DNA of 64,000 nucleotides from Sphingomonas_L flavalba_A (GTDB lineage Bacteria > Pseudomonadota > Alphaproteobacteria > Sphingomonadales > Sphingomonadaceae). The position numbers and the translations under genes are program-made. Location: contig NZ_CP180208.1 of NCBI RefSeq assembly GCF_047553045.1, positions 3,038,001 through 3,102,000 on the forward strand, written 5' to 3'. Of the stretch, positions 24,832-35,048 are shown piece after piece; position 1 is the first letter of the stretch; each line of letters starts with the position of its first letter. The notes beneath the pieces were generated by a model. That model was not told the DNA's origin. It saw only the letters and a program-made list of their open reading frames with translations, and ran no database searches.

Positions 24832-26160
24832 TCAGGCGATGACTATGCGCGCGCGGGTGCGCGCCCGCCGCATTCCGCCGCCGATCAGGCCGAAACCGAG
24901 GATCAGCATCGCCCATGTCGCCGGTTCCGGCACCTGCGCGATGGCCAGGCCGTCCAGCGCGAACACCTGCTTACTGTCGAAGGTGTAACCCCGGTCGCCA
25001 AGGATATCGAAGCCGAGATTATAGCCGATCGCGTCGAATGCGGCGAGGTCGTTGCTGGTCAGCACCCCCATGCTGCACGCGGCGGCGGTCGGGTCCATGA
25101 TGCCGATCGCCCGCGATTCGATGAAGCAGCCATTCGCGGTGGCAAAGGCGTCATTGTCCTTCCAGTGCGATGCCTGGTCGCCGTCGCCATTGTAACGGCC
25201 GGTGGCGAAGGACGCCATTTCCGCTTCGCTCTGATGATCGAAGTTGAACGGCGTCTCGCCGTCGATCGAGAAGAAGGCGGGCCGCCCCCCGGCCCCCCAT
25301 TGCAATTGGCGGCTGCCGTCGGCGTTGAACCCGTTGCCGTAGCGGAACAGGTCGAGCGTCGACCCGATCGATGTATCGCCGAAATCGAAATCGAGCAGGT
25401 CGTCGGCACCCGGCCCGTCCGGCCCGCCGTAATAGTCGTACAGGTCGACGCCGCTGACGAAGCCGAGCGCATGGCCCATCTCGTGAATCGCCACCGCGAC
25501 GAAATCATAGGTGCCGACCGATATGCCGTCGGTCGGGTCGAAATCGAACGCGAAGTTGGAACTGAAGGTGATGTCCGCATCGGCGTCGGCATTGTAATCT
25601 TCGCCCAGCACGTCGCGGTAATAGGCGAAGGCGGTGTCGGCATTGTCGAAACCGATGCCAAGCGCGCGGTTGTTGGCGGTGTTCTGGTTCAGGAACACGT
25701 TGTTGTAGCTGTCGTCATTGTCGAGGTAGGTCGCCGCGGCGGTGTCGATGCCGCCGCCCGCCGCATTGGCCGGCGCGTTGACCCGCATCGCCAGCCCGCC
25801 ATTGCCGCTGAGCGGGGTCAGTCCGGCGACCGCGATCTGGTCGAGGGCGGACGTGCCCGTCGCGTTCAGTTGCGTGTAGACGTCGCTGATCCGGGTATCG
25901 ATCGAATTACTGCCGGTCGATCCCAGCACGCCGGCGCGCAGCGCGGCGAAATGGATGTCGAAGGTCAGCGTGGTGTCGTTGGTAAGCGTCTGGTTCCAGT
26001 AATTGGCGGCTTTCTGGAACGCGTAGAGCGCCGCTGCCCCGTTCGGCGCGCTGGCGAAACTGCCGTCGGTGCTGCGCAGGACGATGTTCAGCGCCGAGGC
26101 CGGTGTCGCGAAACCGGCCAGCGCCGTCGCCGCGATCAGTGCGAATTGACCCTTTTTCAT
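24832..26160 (-). CDS. PEP-CTERM-anchored secreted metalloprotease, NF038122/matrixin-like
   Basis: A 442-residue exported protein with a signal peptide (1-23). The catalytic motif is HEMGHALGFVSGVD: His226, Glu227 and His230 are in place, but the metzincin third histidine position (236) is serine, so Asp239 may take that role, as in the related family. IMDPT near 360 could be the Met-turn. The C-terminus is a classic PEP-CTERM sorting tail: VPEP (about 411-414), a hydrophobic helix AMLILGFGLIGGG and the basic RRARTRAR end. An exosortase would cleave at PEP and pass the protein to the outer surface. No exosortase gene is in this window. Confidence 0.9.
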   Translation of the reverse strand: MKKGQFALIAATALAGFATPASALNIVLRSTDGSFASAPNGAAALYAFQKAANYWNQTLTNDTTLTFDIHFAALRAGVLGSTGSNSIDTRISDVYTQLNATGTSALDQIAVAGLTPLSGNGGLAMRVNAPANAAGGGIDTAAATYLDNDDSYNNVFLNQNTANNRALGIGFDNADTAFAYYRDVLGEDYNADADADITFSSNFAFDFDPTDGISVGTYDFVAVAIHEMGHALGFVSGVDLYDYYGGPDGPGADDLLDFDFGDTSIGSTLDLFRYGNGFNADGSRQLQWGAGGRPAFFSIDGETPFNFDHQSEAEMASFATGRYNGDGDQASHWKDNDAFATANGCFIESRAIGIMDPTAAACSMGVLTSNDLAAFDAIGYNLGFDILGDRGYTFDSKQVFALDGLAIAQVPEPATWAMLILGFGLIGGGMRRARTRARIVIA

Positions 26161-26183
26161 ACAAAACGCCTTTCCCTGTTTGC

Positions 26184-26204
26184 CCGTCCCGCGACGCGGG
26201 ACGG
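26184..26204 (-). promoter_or_regulatory. Perfect 10-base-arm palindrome upstream of the PEP-CTERM metalloprotease
   Basis: CCGTCCCGCG and CGCGGGACGG flank a single central base, 24 to 44 bases ahead of the start codon. It could be a dimeric regulator's site or a hairpin in the leader. A weak sigma-54-like pair (GG, ten bases, GC, with TTGC) lies upstream around 26248-26262, which would place this palindrome in the transcribed leader. Confidence 0.4.
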
Positions 26205-26253
26205 CATGAAGGGAAATCTTGATCAGGCGTTAACTATCGTCAATCACGCAATT

Positions 26254-26285
26254 TTTCGCCCCCGAACTGCTGCCCGGGGGCGAAA
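26254..26285 (-). terminator. Hairpin after acnA
   Basis: An 11-base stem (TTTCGCCCCCG with CGGGGGCGAAA, loop ten bases) begins nine bases after the aconitase stop. On the minus strand it is followed by AAAATT rather than a U tract, so termination may need Rho; the strength of the stem still favours a transcription end between acnA and the metalloprotease gene. Confidence 0.6.
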
Positions 26286-26293
26286 CAACCGGC

Positions 26294-28951
<2,658 letters not shown>

Positions 28952-29091
28952 GGGGCGTTTCCTTTGTGCTGCGCTAGCGAGATTCGCTGGCGCTATAGCG
29001 AGGGGGTAGGGCTTGGGGAAGGGTGGCGCGCGCATCCCGGCGGGCTGGCCGGGCGCGGCGCGGCCGGGCATAGGGGCGGGGGGAGTTGCCG

Positions 29092-29853
29092 ATGTCCGAC
29101 CTTCATAACCCTCTTTCCGGCCGGGTCGCGCTGGTCACCGGCGCCGCTGGCGGGCTCGGTTTCGCGGTGGCGCGCGGGCTGGCGGCGGCTGGCGCCACGG
29201 TCGTCCTCCATGGCCGCGATCCGGCGCGACTCGCCGCCGCCGCGGCAACGCTGGCGGCGGACGGCTGCCGCACCGACAGCCTTGTCGCCGATCTGGCCGA
29301 TGAAGCGGCAACGGCGGCGGCGGTCGCCCGGCTGGTCGCCGCCCATGGCCGGGTCGACATCCTCGTCAACAATGCCGGCGCGCGCGACCGGCGGCCGCTG
29401 GCCGAACTGGACCGGGCGGCGGTGCGCCGCCTGCTCGAAGTCAATCTGGTCGCCCCGCTCGATCTGGCGCGGCTGGTCGCGCCGCACATGCCCGCCGGCG
29501 GGCGGATCATCAACATCACCTCGATCGCCGGGCCGATCGCCCGCGCCGGCGATGCCGCCTATACCGCGTCCAAGGGCGGGCTGGCGGCGCTGACCCGCGC
29601 GCTCGCGGCGGAACTCGGCCCGGCGGGGATCACGGTCAACGCCGTTGCCCCCGGCTATTTCGCCAGCGAGGCCAACCGCGCCATGGTTGACGACCCGGCC
29701 GTCGCCGCCCATCTCGCCCGGCGCACCGCGCTTGGCCGCTGGGGCGCGCCGGCGGAAATCGAAGGGGCGGTCACCTTCCTCGCCTCGCTGGCCGCCGCCT
29801 ATGTCACCGGGCAGGTCATCGCGGTCGACGGCGGCTATCTGGCGCATTTCTGA
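29092..29853 (+). CDS. SDR-family NAD(P)-dependent oxidoreductase
   Basis: A 253-residue classical short-chain dehydrogenase. The cofactor motif is TGAAGGLGFAVA near residue 17, NNAGA near 91, the catalytic Ser in ITSIAG near 142, and Tyr-Lys in AYTASKGG near 156-160. ATG at 29092 follows GGGGAG and is chosen over an upstream TTG. The Ala-Gly-rich TGxxxGxG and the VAPGYFASE segment fit gluconate 5-dehydrogenase/3-oxoacyl reductase-like members, but substrate is unclear. Its end overlaps the HutD-like gene by 38 bases in opposite orientation. Confidence 0.85.
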   Translation: MSDLHNPLSGRVALVTGAAGGLGFAVARGLAAAGATVVLHGRDPARLAAAAATLAADGCRTDSLVADLADEAATAAAVARLVAAHGRVDILVNNAGARDRRPLAELDRAAVRRLLEVNLVAPLDLARLVAPHMPAGGRIINITSIAGPIARAGDAAYTASKGGLAALTRALAAELGPAGITVNAVAPGYFASEANRAMVDDPAVAAHLARRTALGRWGAPAEIEGAVTFLASLAAAYVTGQVIAVDGGYLAHF

Positions 29854-30409
29854 TCGTGCCCGTCTCGGTCACGGTGATCGCCAGGCATCGCCCGGCAACG
29901 GTCACCGCCGGCTGATCGTCGACCAGCAACGCGTCACGCGCGTCCAGCCGGTATGTGGCGCCCCCGGCGCTCAGCACCGCCGGCGCCAGCGCCAGCAGCA
30001 GCAGGATCGCGCCCTCCGGCCGGGCCACGCTTGCGTCGTGGACCGGTAAAACCGTTGCCCGCGCCTGCCCGCGCCGGGTCATGACGTTGCAATCGGTGAC
30101 GGTCCCGCCCACCGGCGTGCCGGTCGCCGCCGCATCGCCGGGAAAGGCAAGGCCCGGCTCCCCCACCGTCAGCGTCACCGTCCGCCCGGCGACCTCCAGC
30201 CGCAGCACACCGTCGAGCACGCTCAGATGCCGGTCGATGCCCGGAAAGGCGGAAAACGGCCCGGCAGCGGCGACCTCGGCCAGGCTGATCCGCCAACGGA
30301 AATCGTCCAGCCCGGCGCCGGCGGGGCCGCTGGCCACGGTCGCGGTGACGCCGCCGCCGTTCTTCCACGGCGTTGCCACCCGTTCCGCCGCCGGCAGCAA
30401 CCGGGTCAT
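29816..30409 (-). CDS. HutD/Ves family cupin protein
   Basis: A 197-residue protein opening MTRLLPAAERVATPWKNGGG, the HutD/Ves signature (W-K-N-G-G-G). The family adopts a double cupin fold and is linked to histidine utilisation in some bacteria, but no hut genes are nearby. DDFRWRISLAEV, FPGIDRHLSVL and DCNVMTRRG follow in family order. The start at 30409 is taken for that conserved N-terminus. The 3' end runs 38 bases into the SDR gene on the other strand, so the two transcripts are complementary there. Confidence 0.8.
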   Translation of the reverse strand: MTRLLPAAERVATPWKNGGGVTATVASGPAGAGLDDFRWRISLAEVAAAGPFSAFPGIDRHLSVLDGVLRLEVAGRTVTLTVGEPGLAFPGDAAATGTPVGGTVTDCNVMTRRGQARATVLPVHDASVARPEGAILLLLALAPAVLSAGGATYRLDARDALLVDDQPAVTVAGRCLAITVTETGTIRNAPDSRRRPR

Positions 30410-30510
30410 CGGCCGCTCCGCCGGCGCTGATCTGCCGCCTGTCCCCGCATCCGCCGGGAATAGCACGGCAATGCCGCTCCGGCACCCCGGCGGCGGACGA
30501 TTCTGACAAT

Positions 30511-30524
30511 TTTGTTGCAATGCA
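30511..30524. promoter_or_regulatory. TGC-rich operator-like motif upstream of the phasin gene
   Basis: The 14 bases read TTTGTTGCAATGCA; their complement, TGCATTGCAACAAA, differs at one base from the motif next to ppc at 63862-63875. It lies just upstream of the candidate -35 of the phasin. TGC-rich operators of this kind are reported for PhaR repressors of polyhydroxybutyrate genes; the link here is by resemblance only. Confidence 0.4.
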
Positions 30525-30533
30525 CAAAAACAC

Positions 30534-30560
30534 TTGCATTTCGCCCCGGAGGATTATATT
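30534..30560 (+). promoter_or_regulatory. Candidate promoter of the phasin gene
   Basis: TTGCAT (30534-30539) and TATATT (30555-30560) are spaced 15 bases; using CTTGCA gives 16. Transcription would start near 30567, which is just before the in-frame ATG at 30571 and about 35 bases before the preferred start at 30604. The AT-rich -10 stands out in this genome. Confidence 0.4.
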
Positions 30561-30603
30561 GCACCGCAACATGAGCAAAAGACGTGACGTTCGGAGCGCC
30601 GTT

Positions 30604-31227
30604 ATGACCAGCAACAGCACCACGAACGGCAAGCGCGCGACCAAGGGCACCGGCAAAGCGCCGGCAAAGCCCGCGGTCGCGACGGCCAGGGCGGCGGATG
30701 CCGTCAAGGCCGGCGCCATCGTTCAGGACAGTGTGGAGCCGGTCGCCGGCACCACCACCGAGAAAGGATCAGAGATCGTGACCGAGACCATCACCAAGCT
30801 GACCAGCGAAGCCACCGAGCGGACCCAGGCCCTGTTCGGCGATTTCAACACCCGCTCGAAGGAAGCCTTCGAGAAGGGTACCAAGCTCGTTGAAGAGCTG
30901 CAGGCGTTCAACAAGGGCAACATCGAAGCCGTCGTCGAATCGGCCAAGGTCGCCGCGAAGGGCGCCGAGGCGTTCGGCCAGCAGGCTGCCGATACCGCTC
31001 GCAAGAACTACGAGAAGGCCACCGCGACGCTGAAGGGTTTCAGCACCGTCAAGTCGCCGACCGAGCTGTTCCAGCTGCAGAGCGAATATGCCCGCGAATC
31101 GTTCGATGCCTTCGTCGCCGACGCGTCGAAGAACACCGAAGCGCTGCTGAAGCTGGCCGGTGACGTGTTCCAGCCGCTGTCGAACCGCATCGCGGTCGCG
31201 GCCGAAAAGATCAAGACCGCTGCCTAA
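30604..31227 (+). CDS. Phasin family protein
   Basis: A 207-residue polyhydroxyalkanoate granule-coat protein. Residues 1-45 are a lysine/alanine-rich disordered region like those of granule- or nucleoid-binding proteins, and about 65-205 form the phasin helical domain (TERTQALFGDFNTRSKEAF, KGNIEAVVESAKVAAKGAE, SPTELFQLQSEYARESFDAF). The start at 30604 has GGAG eight bases upstream and fits the promoter better than 30571. A strong hairpin follows. Expression probably responds to polymer level via the TGC motif. Whether the cell makes PHB cannot be shown from this window, because phaC is absent. Confidence 0.9.
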   Translation: MTSNSTTNGKRATKGTGKAPAKPAVATARAADAVKAGAIVQDSVEPVAGTTTEKGSEIVTETITKLTSEATERTQALFGDFNTRSKEAFEKGTKLVEELQAFNKGNIEAVVESAKVAAKGAEAFGQQAADTARKNYEKATATLKGFSTVKSPTELFQLQSEYARESFDAFVADASKNTEALLKLAGDVFQPLSNRIAVAAEKIKTAA

Positions 31228-31272
31228 GGGCGGCGCTTGCCTAACGAGTAACGCGTTTCAGTAAGGCGTACC

Positions 31273-31306
31273 GAAGGGGCGTTCCGGGCACCCGGGGCGC
31301 CCCTTC
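31273..31306 (+). terminator. Terminator of the phasin gene
   Basis: GAAGGGGCG (31273-31281) pairs with CGCCCCTTC (31298-31306) in a perfect nine-base stem with a GC-rich loop. The trailing sequence ACTGTGTCGGTCTT is only moderately U-rich. It lies 46 bases after the stop and before the converging oxidoreductase. Confidence 0.65.
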
Positions 31307-31329
31307 ACTGTGTCGGTCTTCGTGCCGTC

Positions 31330-32451
31330 TCAGCCGTACAGCCGGTCGACGGTGACGGCGGCGGGGGTAACGCCCGCCATGTCCGGCGCGGGCGCGCCGG
31401 TGATCAGCGCCGCGGCGATCGCCGCCATCGCCGGCGCGGTCTGCAGGCCGTAACCGCCCTGCCCGGCCAGCCAGAAGAACCCCGGCGCATCGGGGGCGAA
31501 ACCGGCGGCTGGTACCCGGTCGCGGGCGAAACTGCGCAGCCCCGCCCAGCTATGGCCGATCCGACGCGGGACAATGGTGGTGAAATGCGTCAGCCGGTCG
31601 GCGGCGACGGCGATGTCATATTCCTCCGGCTGCGCGTCGCACGGCGCGCTCGGTGTCTCGTCGACCGGCGACACGAGCAGCCGGCCGGATTCGGGCATCA
31701 GGTAAAAATCGTCGACCGCGCTTTTGACGAACGGCCAGCCCCGCGTGTCGGCGCCGTCCGGCGCGTCGACGACGATGATCGTCCGCCGCAGCGGCGTGAC
31801 GCCCAGCGGCGCCACCCCGGCCAGCGCGGCGACCGCGTCGGCCCAGGCGCCGGCGGCGTTGACCAGCACCGGCGCCGTCCAGCGCCGGCCGTCGCGCGCC
31901 GTCACCACCCAGGCGCTGCCGTCATGGGCGATCGCCGCGATCGCCGCGTCGGTTTCCACCCGGCCGCCGCCGGCGCGGACCGCCCGCGCATAGCCCTGAA
32001 GCAGCGCGTCGGCGTCGAGCTTCAGTCCGTCATGGTCGGCGAAGCCGGCGACGATTGCGTCGTCGCCCAGCCGCAGCACCGGGCACAGCGCCCGCATTCC
32101 CCCGGCGTCGAGCGATTCGACCCCCGGCGACAGGCCGCGTGTCGTTGCTTCCAGCGCGGCCAGCGTGTCCAGCATCTCGGCGGTCGCGACGAACAGCGCC
32201 GGCATCCGGTGGCACAGCGGCGCAAAGCCGTCGGGCGGGGCGAGGAAGAAACCCCGGCTCCACCGGGTCAGCGCGCGCACCGTGGCATTGCCGATGCCGT
32301 AATGGGAAAAGGTGACGCTGCGCCCGGAGCTGTGATAGCCGAGCGCCTGTTCGCCCTCCAGCACCACCGTGCGGCCCGTGCCGCCCAGTTGCGCCGCCAG
32401 CGACAAGCCGGCGATGCCGCCGCCGACGATCACGAAATCGGCACTGTCCAT
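31330..32451 (-). CDS. FAD-dependent oxidoreductase, DadA/glycine oxidase-like
   Basis: A 373-residue flavoprotein starting with the Rossmann motif FVIVGGGIAGLSLAAQL (6-22) and a strand ending VVLEGEQ. GYHSSGRS near 38 and a second glycine-rich WLAGQGGYGLQTAPA near 340 match the D-amino acid dehydrogenase/sarcosine oxidase superfamily. The mid-region with HDGLKLDADALLQGYARA is the usual ADP-binding/substrate-entry segment. It would oxidise a secondary or primary amine to an imine. No signal peptide. Substrate unknown. Confidence 0.85.
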   Translation of the reverse strand: MDSADFVIVGGGIAGLSLAAQLGGTGRTVVLEGEQALGYHSSGRSVTFSHYGIGNATVRALTRWSRGFFLAPPDGFAPLCHRMPALFVATAEMLDTLAALEATTRGLSPGVESLDAGGMRALCPVLRLGDDAIVAGFADHDGLKLDADALLQGYARAVRAGGGRVETDAAIAAIAHDGSAWVVTARDGRRWTAPVLVNAAGAWADAVAALAGVAPLGVTPLRRTIIVVDAPDGADTRGWPFVKSAVDDFYLMPESGRLLVSPVDETPSAPCDAQPEEYDIAVAADRLTHFTTIVPRRIGHSWAGLRSFARDRVPAAGFAPDAPGFFWLAGQGGYGLQTAPAMAAIAAALITGAPAPDMAGVTPAAVTVDRLYG

Positions 32452-32542
32452 CCTGCCCGCCTTTCCGTCCGGGAAAGCCCCGGCGCTTCGATGGCCTCCT
32501 ATCCTGTCGCCAGCCTTGCCGCACCTGCCATTTCCATCCGGC

Positions 32543-32571
32543 TTGACGGGTGATCCGGACCCAAGAATGAT
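32543..32571 (+). promoter_or_regulatory. Candidate promoter implying a leaderless transcript
   Basis: TTGACG (32543-32548), a 17-base spacer and AATGAT (32566-32571) make a plausible promoter. The expected start of transcription, six to eight bases on, coincides with the ATG at 32578, so the mRNA may be leaderless; no Shine-Dalgarno is visible upstream of that ATG. Confidence 0.4.
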
Positions 32572-32577
32572 GACGCG

Positions 32578-32913
32578 ATGACCAAGGATCCAGCCACCCC
32601 GGACGGGGCCGCCTTCGTTCGCGACATGCTCGGCCAGTGGGAGAGCATCGCCCAGGAATTCGGCAGCAGCCTGCTGAAAACCGGCGAATTCGCCCGTACC
32701 GTCAACAACGCGACCGCCGCGTCGGTCAAGGCGCGCGGCGTCGGCAGCGAAGTCGTCAGTGAGGTTCTCGCCGCCGCCGCCATGCCGAGTCGCGCCGACG
32801 TTGCCCGGCTGACCGAGCGAATCGACGCGGTCGACGCCCGCCTCGCCCGCATAGAAGCGTTGCTGGAATCGCTGGCCGGCAAACCGAAAAAGGCGAAGAA
32901 GGCGAAGGGCTAA
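32578..32913 (+). CDS. Small granule-associated-type protein (PhaM/phasin-like)
   Basis: A 111-residue protein that is all helix: a domain of about 1-70 (FVRDMLGQWESIAQEFGSSL), an intervening VKARGVGS, a coiled coil near 80-98 (LTERIDAVDARLARIEALL) and a lysine-rich tail (KPKKAKKAKG). That layout resembles PhaM/PhaF-type proteins, which join polymer granules to the nucleoid through a basic AK-rich tail. The identity is by layout, not sequence match. It lies on the same strand as the phasin, 1.35 kb away, with an oxidoreductase between. Confidence 0.6.
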   Translation: MTKDPATPDGAAFVRDMLGQWESIAQEFGSSLLKTGEFARTVNNATAASVKARGVGSEVVSEVLAAAAMPSRADVARLTERIDAVDARLARIEALLESLAGKPKKAKKAKG

Positions 32914-32921
32914 GAGCTTTT

Positions 32922-33011
32922 CGTCCCTCGACTTCGCTCAGGGTGGGCGGAGTGGAGTAGAGAGGCCAGCCCTTTACCAGGCCCGTACATCCCGAGCGAA
33001 GTCGAGGGACG
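32922..33011. repeat. Inverted pair of sphingomonad-type REP-like sequence
   Basis: CGTCCCTCGACTTCGCTCAGGG (32922-32943) and its near-complement CCCGAGCGAAGTCGAGGGACG (32991-33011) face each other across a 47-base spacer between two convergent genes. The arms match over 21 bases apart from one inserted base. The sequence family CCTCGACTTCGCTC is, as I recall, scattered through sphingomonad genomes. It may end transcription of both flanking genes or be a mobile intergenic repeat. Confidence 0.7.
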
Positions 33012-33014
33012 CTG

Positions 33015-35048
33015 CTACCCCCGCCAGTTCAGCCCGAACCACACCGTCCGCGGCGCCGCGCGCTCGATGATTCCGGTTCCGGAAACGGTCGCATCCACCC
33101 GCGCATTGCCGATATTCTCGCCGCGCAGTTCCATCGTCAGCCCGCCGGTCAGCGGCACCGCGATCCGCGCGTCGACGGTCATTGCGTCGGTCAGCGCCCG
33201 CATGTTCTGGTCGTCCTCATACTGGGCCGAAACATAGCGCAGCGTCGTCGACAGCCAGCGCCAGCCGACTGTCGCCGACGCCATATGGCGCGGGGTCTGC
33301 GCCGGGCGCAGCCCATCGAGCGGCGCGGCGACGCCGCGTGCGTGCACGGTGGAGCGCGTATGGGCATAGGATGCGGCCAGCGTGACATCGCCAAGCCGCG
33401 CCGCCGCATCCAGCTCCACCCCGCGGGCGGCGATGCGGTCCAGATTGCCGCGCTGGCGGTAGACGCCGGCCGCCGACACGAAGCCGACACCGGGGAAGTT
33501 GCCCGGCCCGTTGGCCAGGGTGATGTTGGCGATCGCGTCGTCCAGCCGGCTGGTGAACAGCGTCGCGCCGACGCGGACGCCGTCTGCCGGCCGCCAGTCT
33601 GCCCCCAGCTCCGTCCCGCGCATCCGTTCCGGTTTCAGCGCGGCGTTGGCGGCGGTCGCGTCGGCCCCGGCGCGGAACGGCCGGTACAGCTCGTTCAGCG
33701 TCGGCAGCCGCCAGCCGGTATAAGCGGCGGCGCGCAGGGTCAGCGCCGGTGCGGCGGCCCACGCCACGCCGGCCCGCGCCGTCGGCCGCCAGCCGCTGCG
33801 GTCGGCAAAGCGGCTGTCGTTCAGCATCGGCCCGCCGGCCAGCGGCCATTCGCGCAGCCGGCCGTCGGCGATCGCCCAATAGTCGATCCGGCCGCCGCCG
33901 GTCAGGGTCAGCGCGCCCAGCTTCGCCGACGCCTCGGCAAAGGCACCCAGCGTGTCGGTCCGCCCGCCGGCGACGCGGCCACGCGTCGGCGCGCCGGCGA
34001 CGAAGGTCGCCAGCTCCTGCGTCCGCCCGCTCGTCCGCCGCCAGTCGGCCCCCAGCCGCAGCTCGATATCCGGCCCGACCGGCGGGCGCAGCTCCACCCG
34101 CGTCCCCAGCCCGGTCGCCGGCGTGTTGTACTGGTCCAGGCTCTGGCTGATGCTGTTGCGGTCGGCGGCGATGGAGGCGAACTGGCTGGCAAAGCTGCGC
34201 GCCTGCACATAGCCGAGCGCCGACCAGCCCCAGTCCCCCCGCCCGACCAGGCGGATGCTGGCGTCGGCGCCGCGGCTGCTGTTGTCGGTATAGGCGGTGC
34301 CGCGCGCGCGCCGGTCGACGAAGCCGAGCATCGATGCCTGCAGCTCGGTCTCGGCGCCAACCGGCACCACCGCGCGCGCGGCAAGGCTGGCCTGTTCGTA
34401 GGGCGCCGGCCGGTCGACGCCGCCGCGCTGCCCGGCGCGGATCGGTATGAAGCCGTCGCCGCGCGCATAGGCGGCGGACAGGCTGGCATGGCCGCTGCCC
34501 AGCCGCCCCGCCAGCCCGGCATCGGCGTCGACGGCGTCGCGGCTGCCATAGGCAATGCCGGCGGCCAGGCCGGGCAGCGTGCCCGCATCGGCGCTCTCCA
34601 GCTCGATCGTCCCCGCCAGCGCGCCCGGCCCCAGCGCGCCCGCGCCGCCGCCGCGTGTCACCCGGATCGACCCCAGCCGTTCCGGCGTATAGGCGGACAG
34701 CGTCACCGATCCGCCGAACGGGTCGCTTTGCGGCACCCCGTCGAGGACCAGCAGCGCCCGGCTCGACGCATTGCCGCCCAGCCCGCGCAGGGTCAGGCCC
34801 TGGCTGGTCGGGTGGGCGGAACGCGCGTCGGATCGGCGGAACTGCTGAAGCCCGGCGACATCGCGCAGCACATCCTCGACCCGGCCGCTGGCGGTGCCGC
34901 CAATCCGTTCGCGGTCGATGACGATCAGGTCATAGGCCGCCGCGCCGATCGAAGGGGCGAGGCCGCCGCCGGTGACGACGATGTCCGGCGTCTCGGCCAG
35001 CGCCGGGGTGGCCAGCAGCAGCGGCAGCAGGGCGAAGGCCTCACGCAT
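33015..35048 (-). CDS. TonB-dependent outer-membrane receptor
   Basis: A 677-residue receptor with a signal peptide (1-18, ending ALAETP). A TonB-box-like DIVVTG lies just after it. The plug domain runs to about 140 and carries TLRGLGGNASSRALLVLDG and RVTRGGGAGALG; the rest forms the 22-strand barrel with NELYRPFRAGADATAANAALKPE near 470. The last residue is not the usual phenylalanine (ends NWRG). Ligand unknown; the company of mtnP and maiA is unusual. The start overlaps the maiA stop by eight bases. Confidence 0.9.
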   Translation of the reverse strand: MREAFALLPLLLATPALAETPDIVVTGGGLAPSIGAAAYDLIVIDRERIGGTASGRVEDVLRDVAGLQQFRRSDARSAHPTSQGLTLRGLGGNASSRALLVLDGVPQSDPFGGSVTLSAYTPERLGSIRVTRGGGAGALGPGALAGTIELESADAGTLPGLAAGIAYGSRDAVDADAGLAGRLGSGHASLSAAYARGDGFIPIRAGQRGGVDRPAPYEQASLAARAVVPVGAETELQASMLGFVDRRARGTAYTDNSSRGADASIRLVGRGDWGWSALGYVQARSFASQFASIAADRNSISQSLDQYNTPATGLGTRVELRPPVGPDIELRLGADWRRTSGRTQELATFVAGAPTRGRVAGGRTDTLGAFAEASAKLGALTLTGGGRIDYWAIADGRLREWPLAGGPMLNDSRFADRSGWRPTARAGVAWAAAPALTLRAAAYTGWRLPTLNELYRPFRAGADATAANAALKPERMRGTELGADWRPADGVRVGATLFTSRLDDAIANITLANGPGNFPGVGFVSAAGVYRQRGNLDRIAARGVELDAAARLGDVTLAASYAHTRSTVHARGVAAPLDGLRPAQTPRHMASATVGWRWLSTTLRYVSAQYEDDQNMRALTDAMTVDARIAVPLTGGLTMELRGENIGNARVDATVSGTGIIERAAPRTVWFGLNWRG

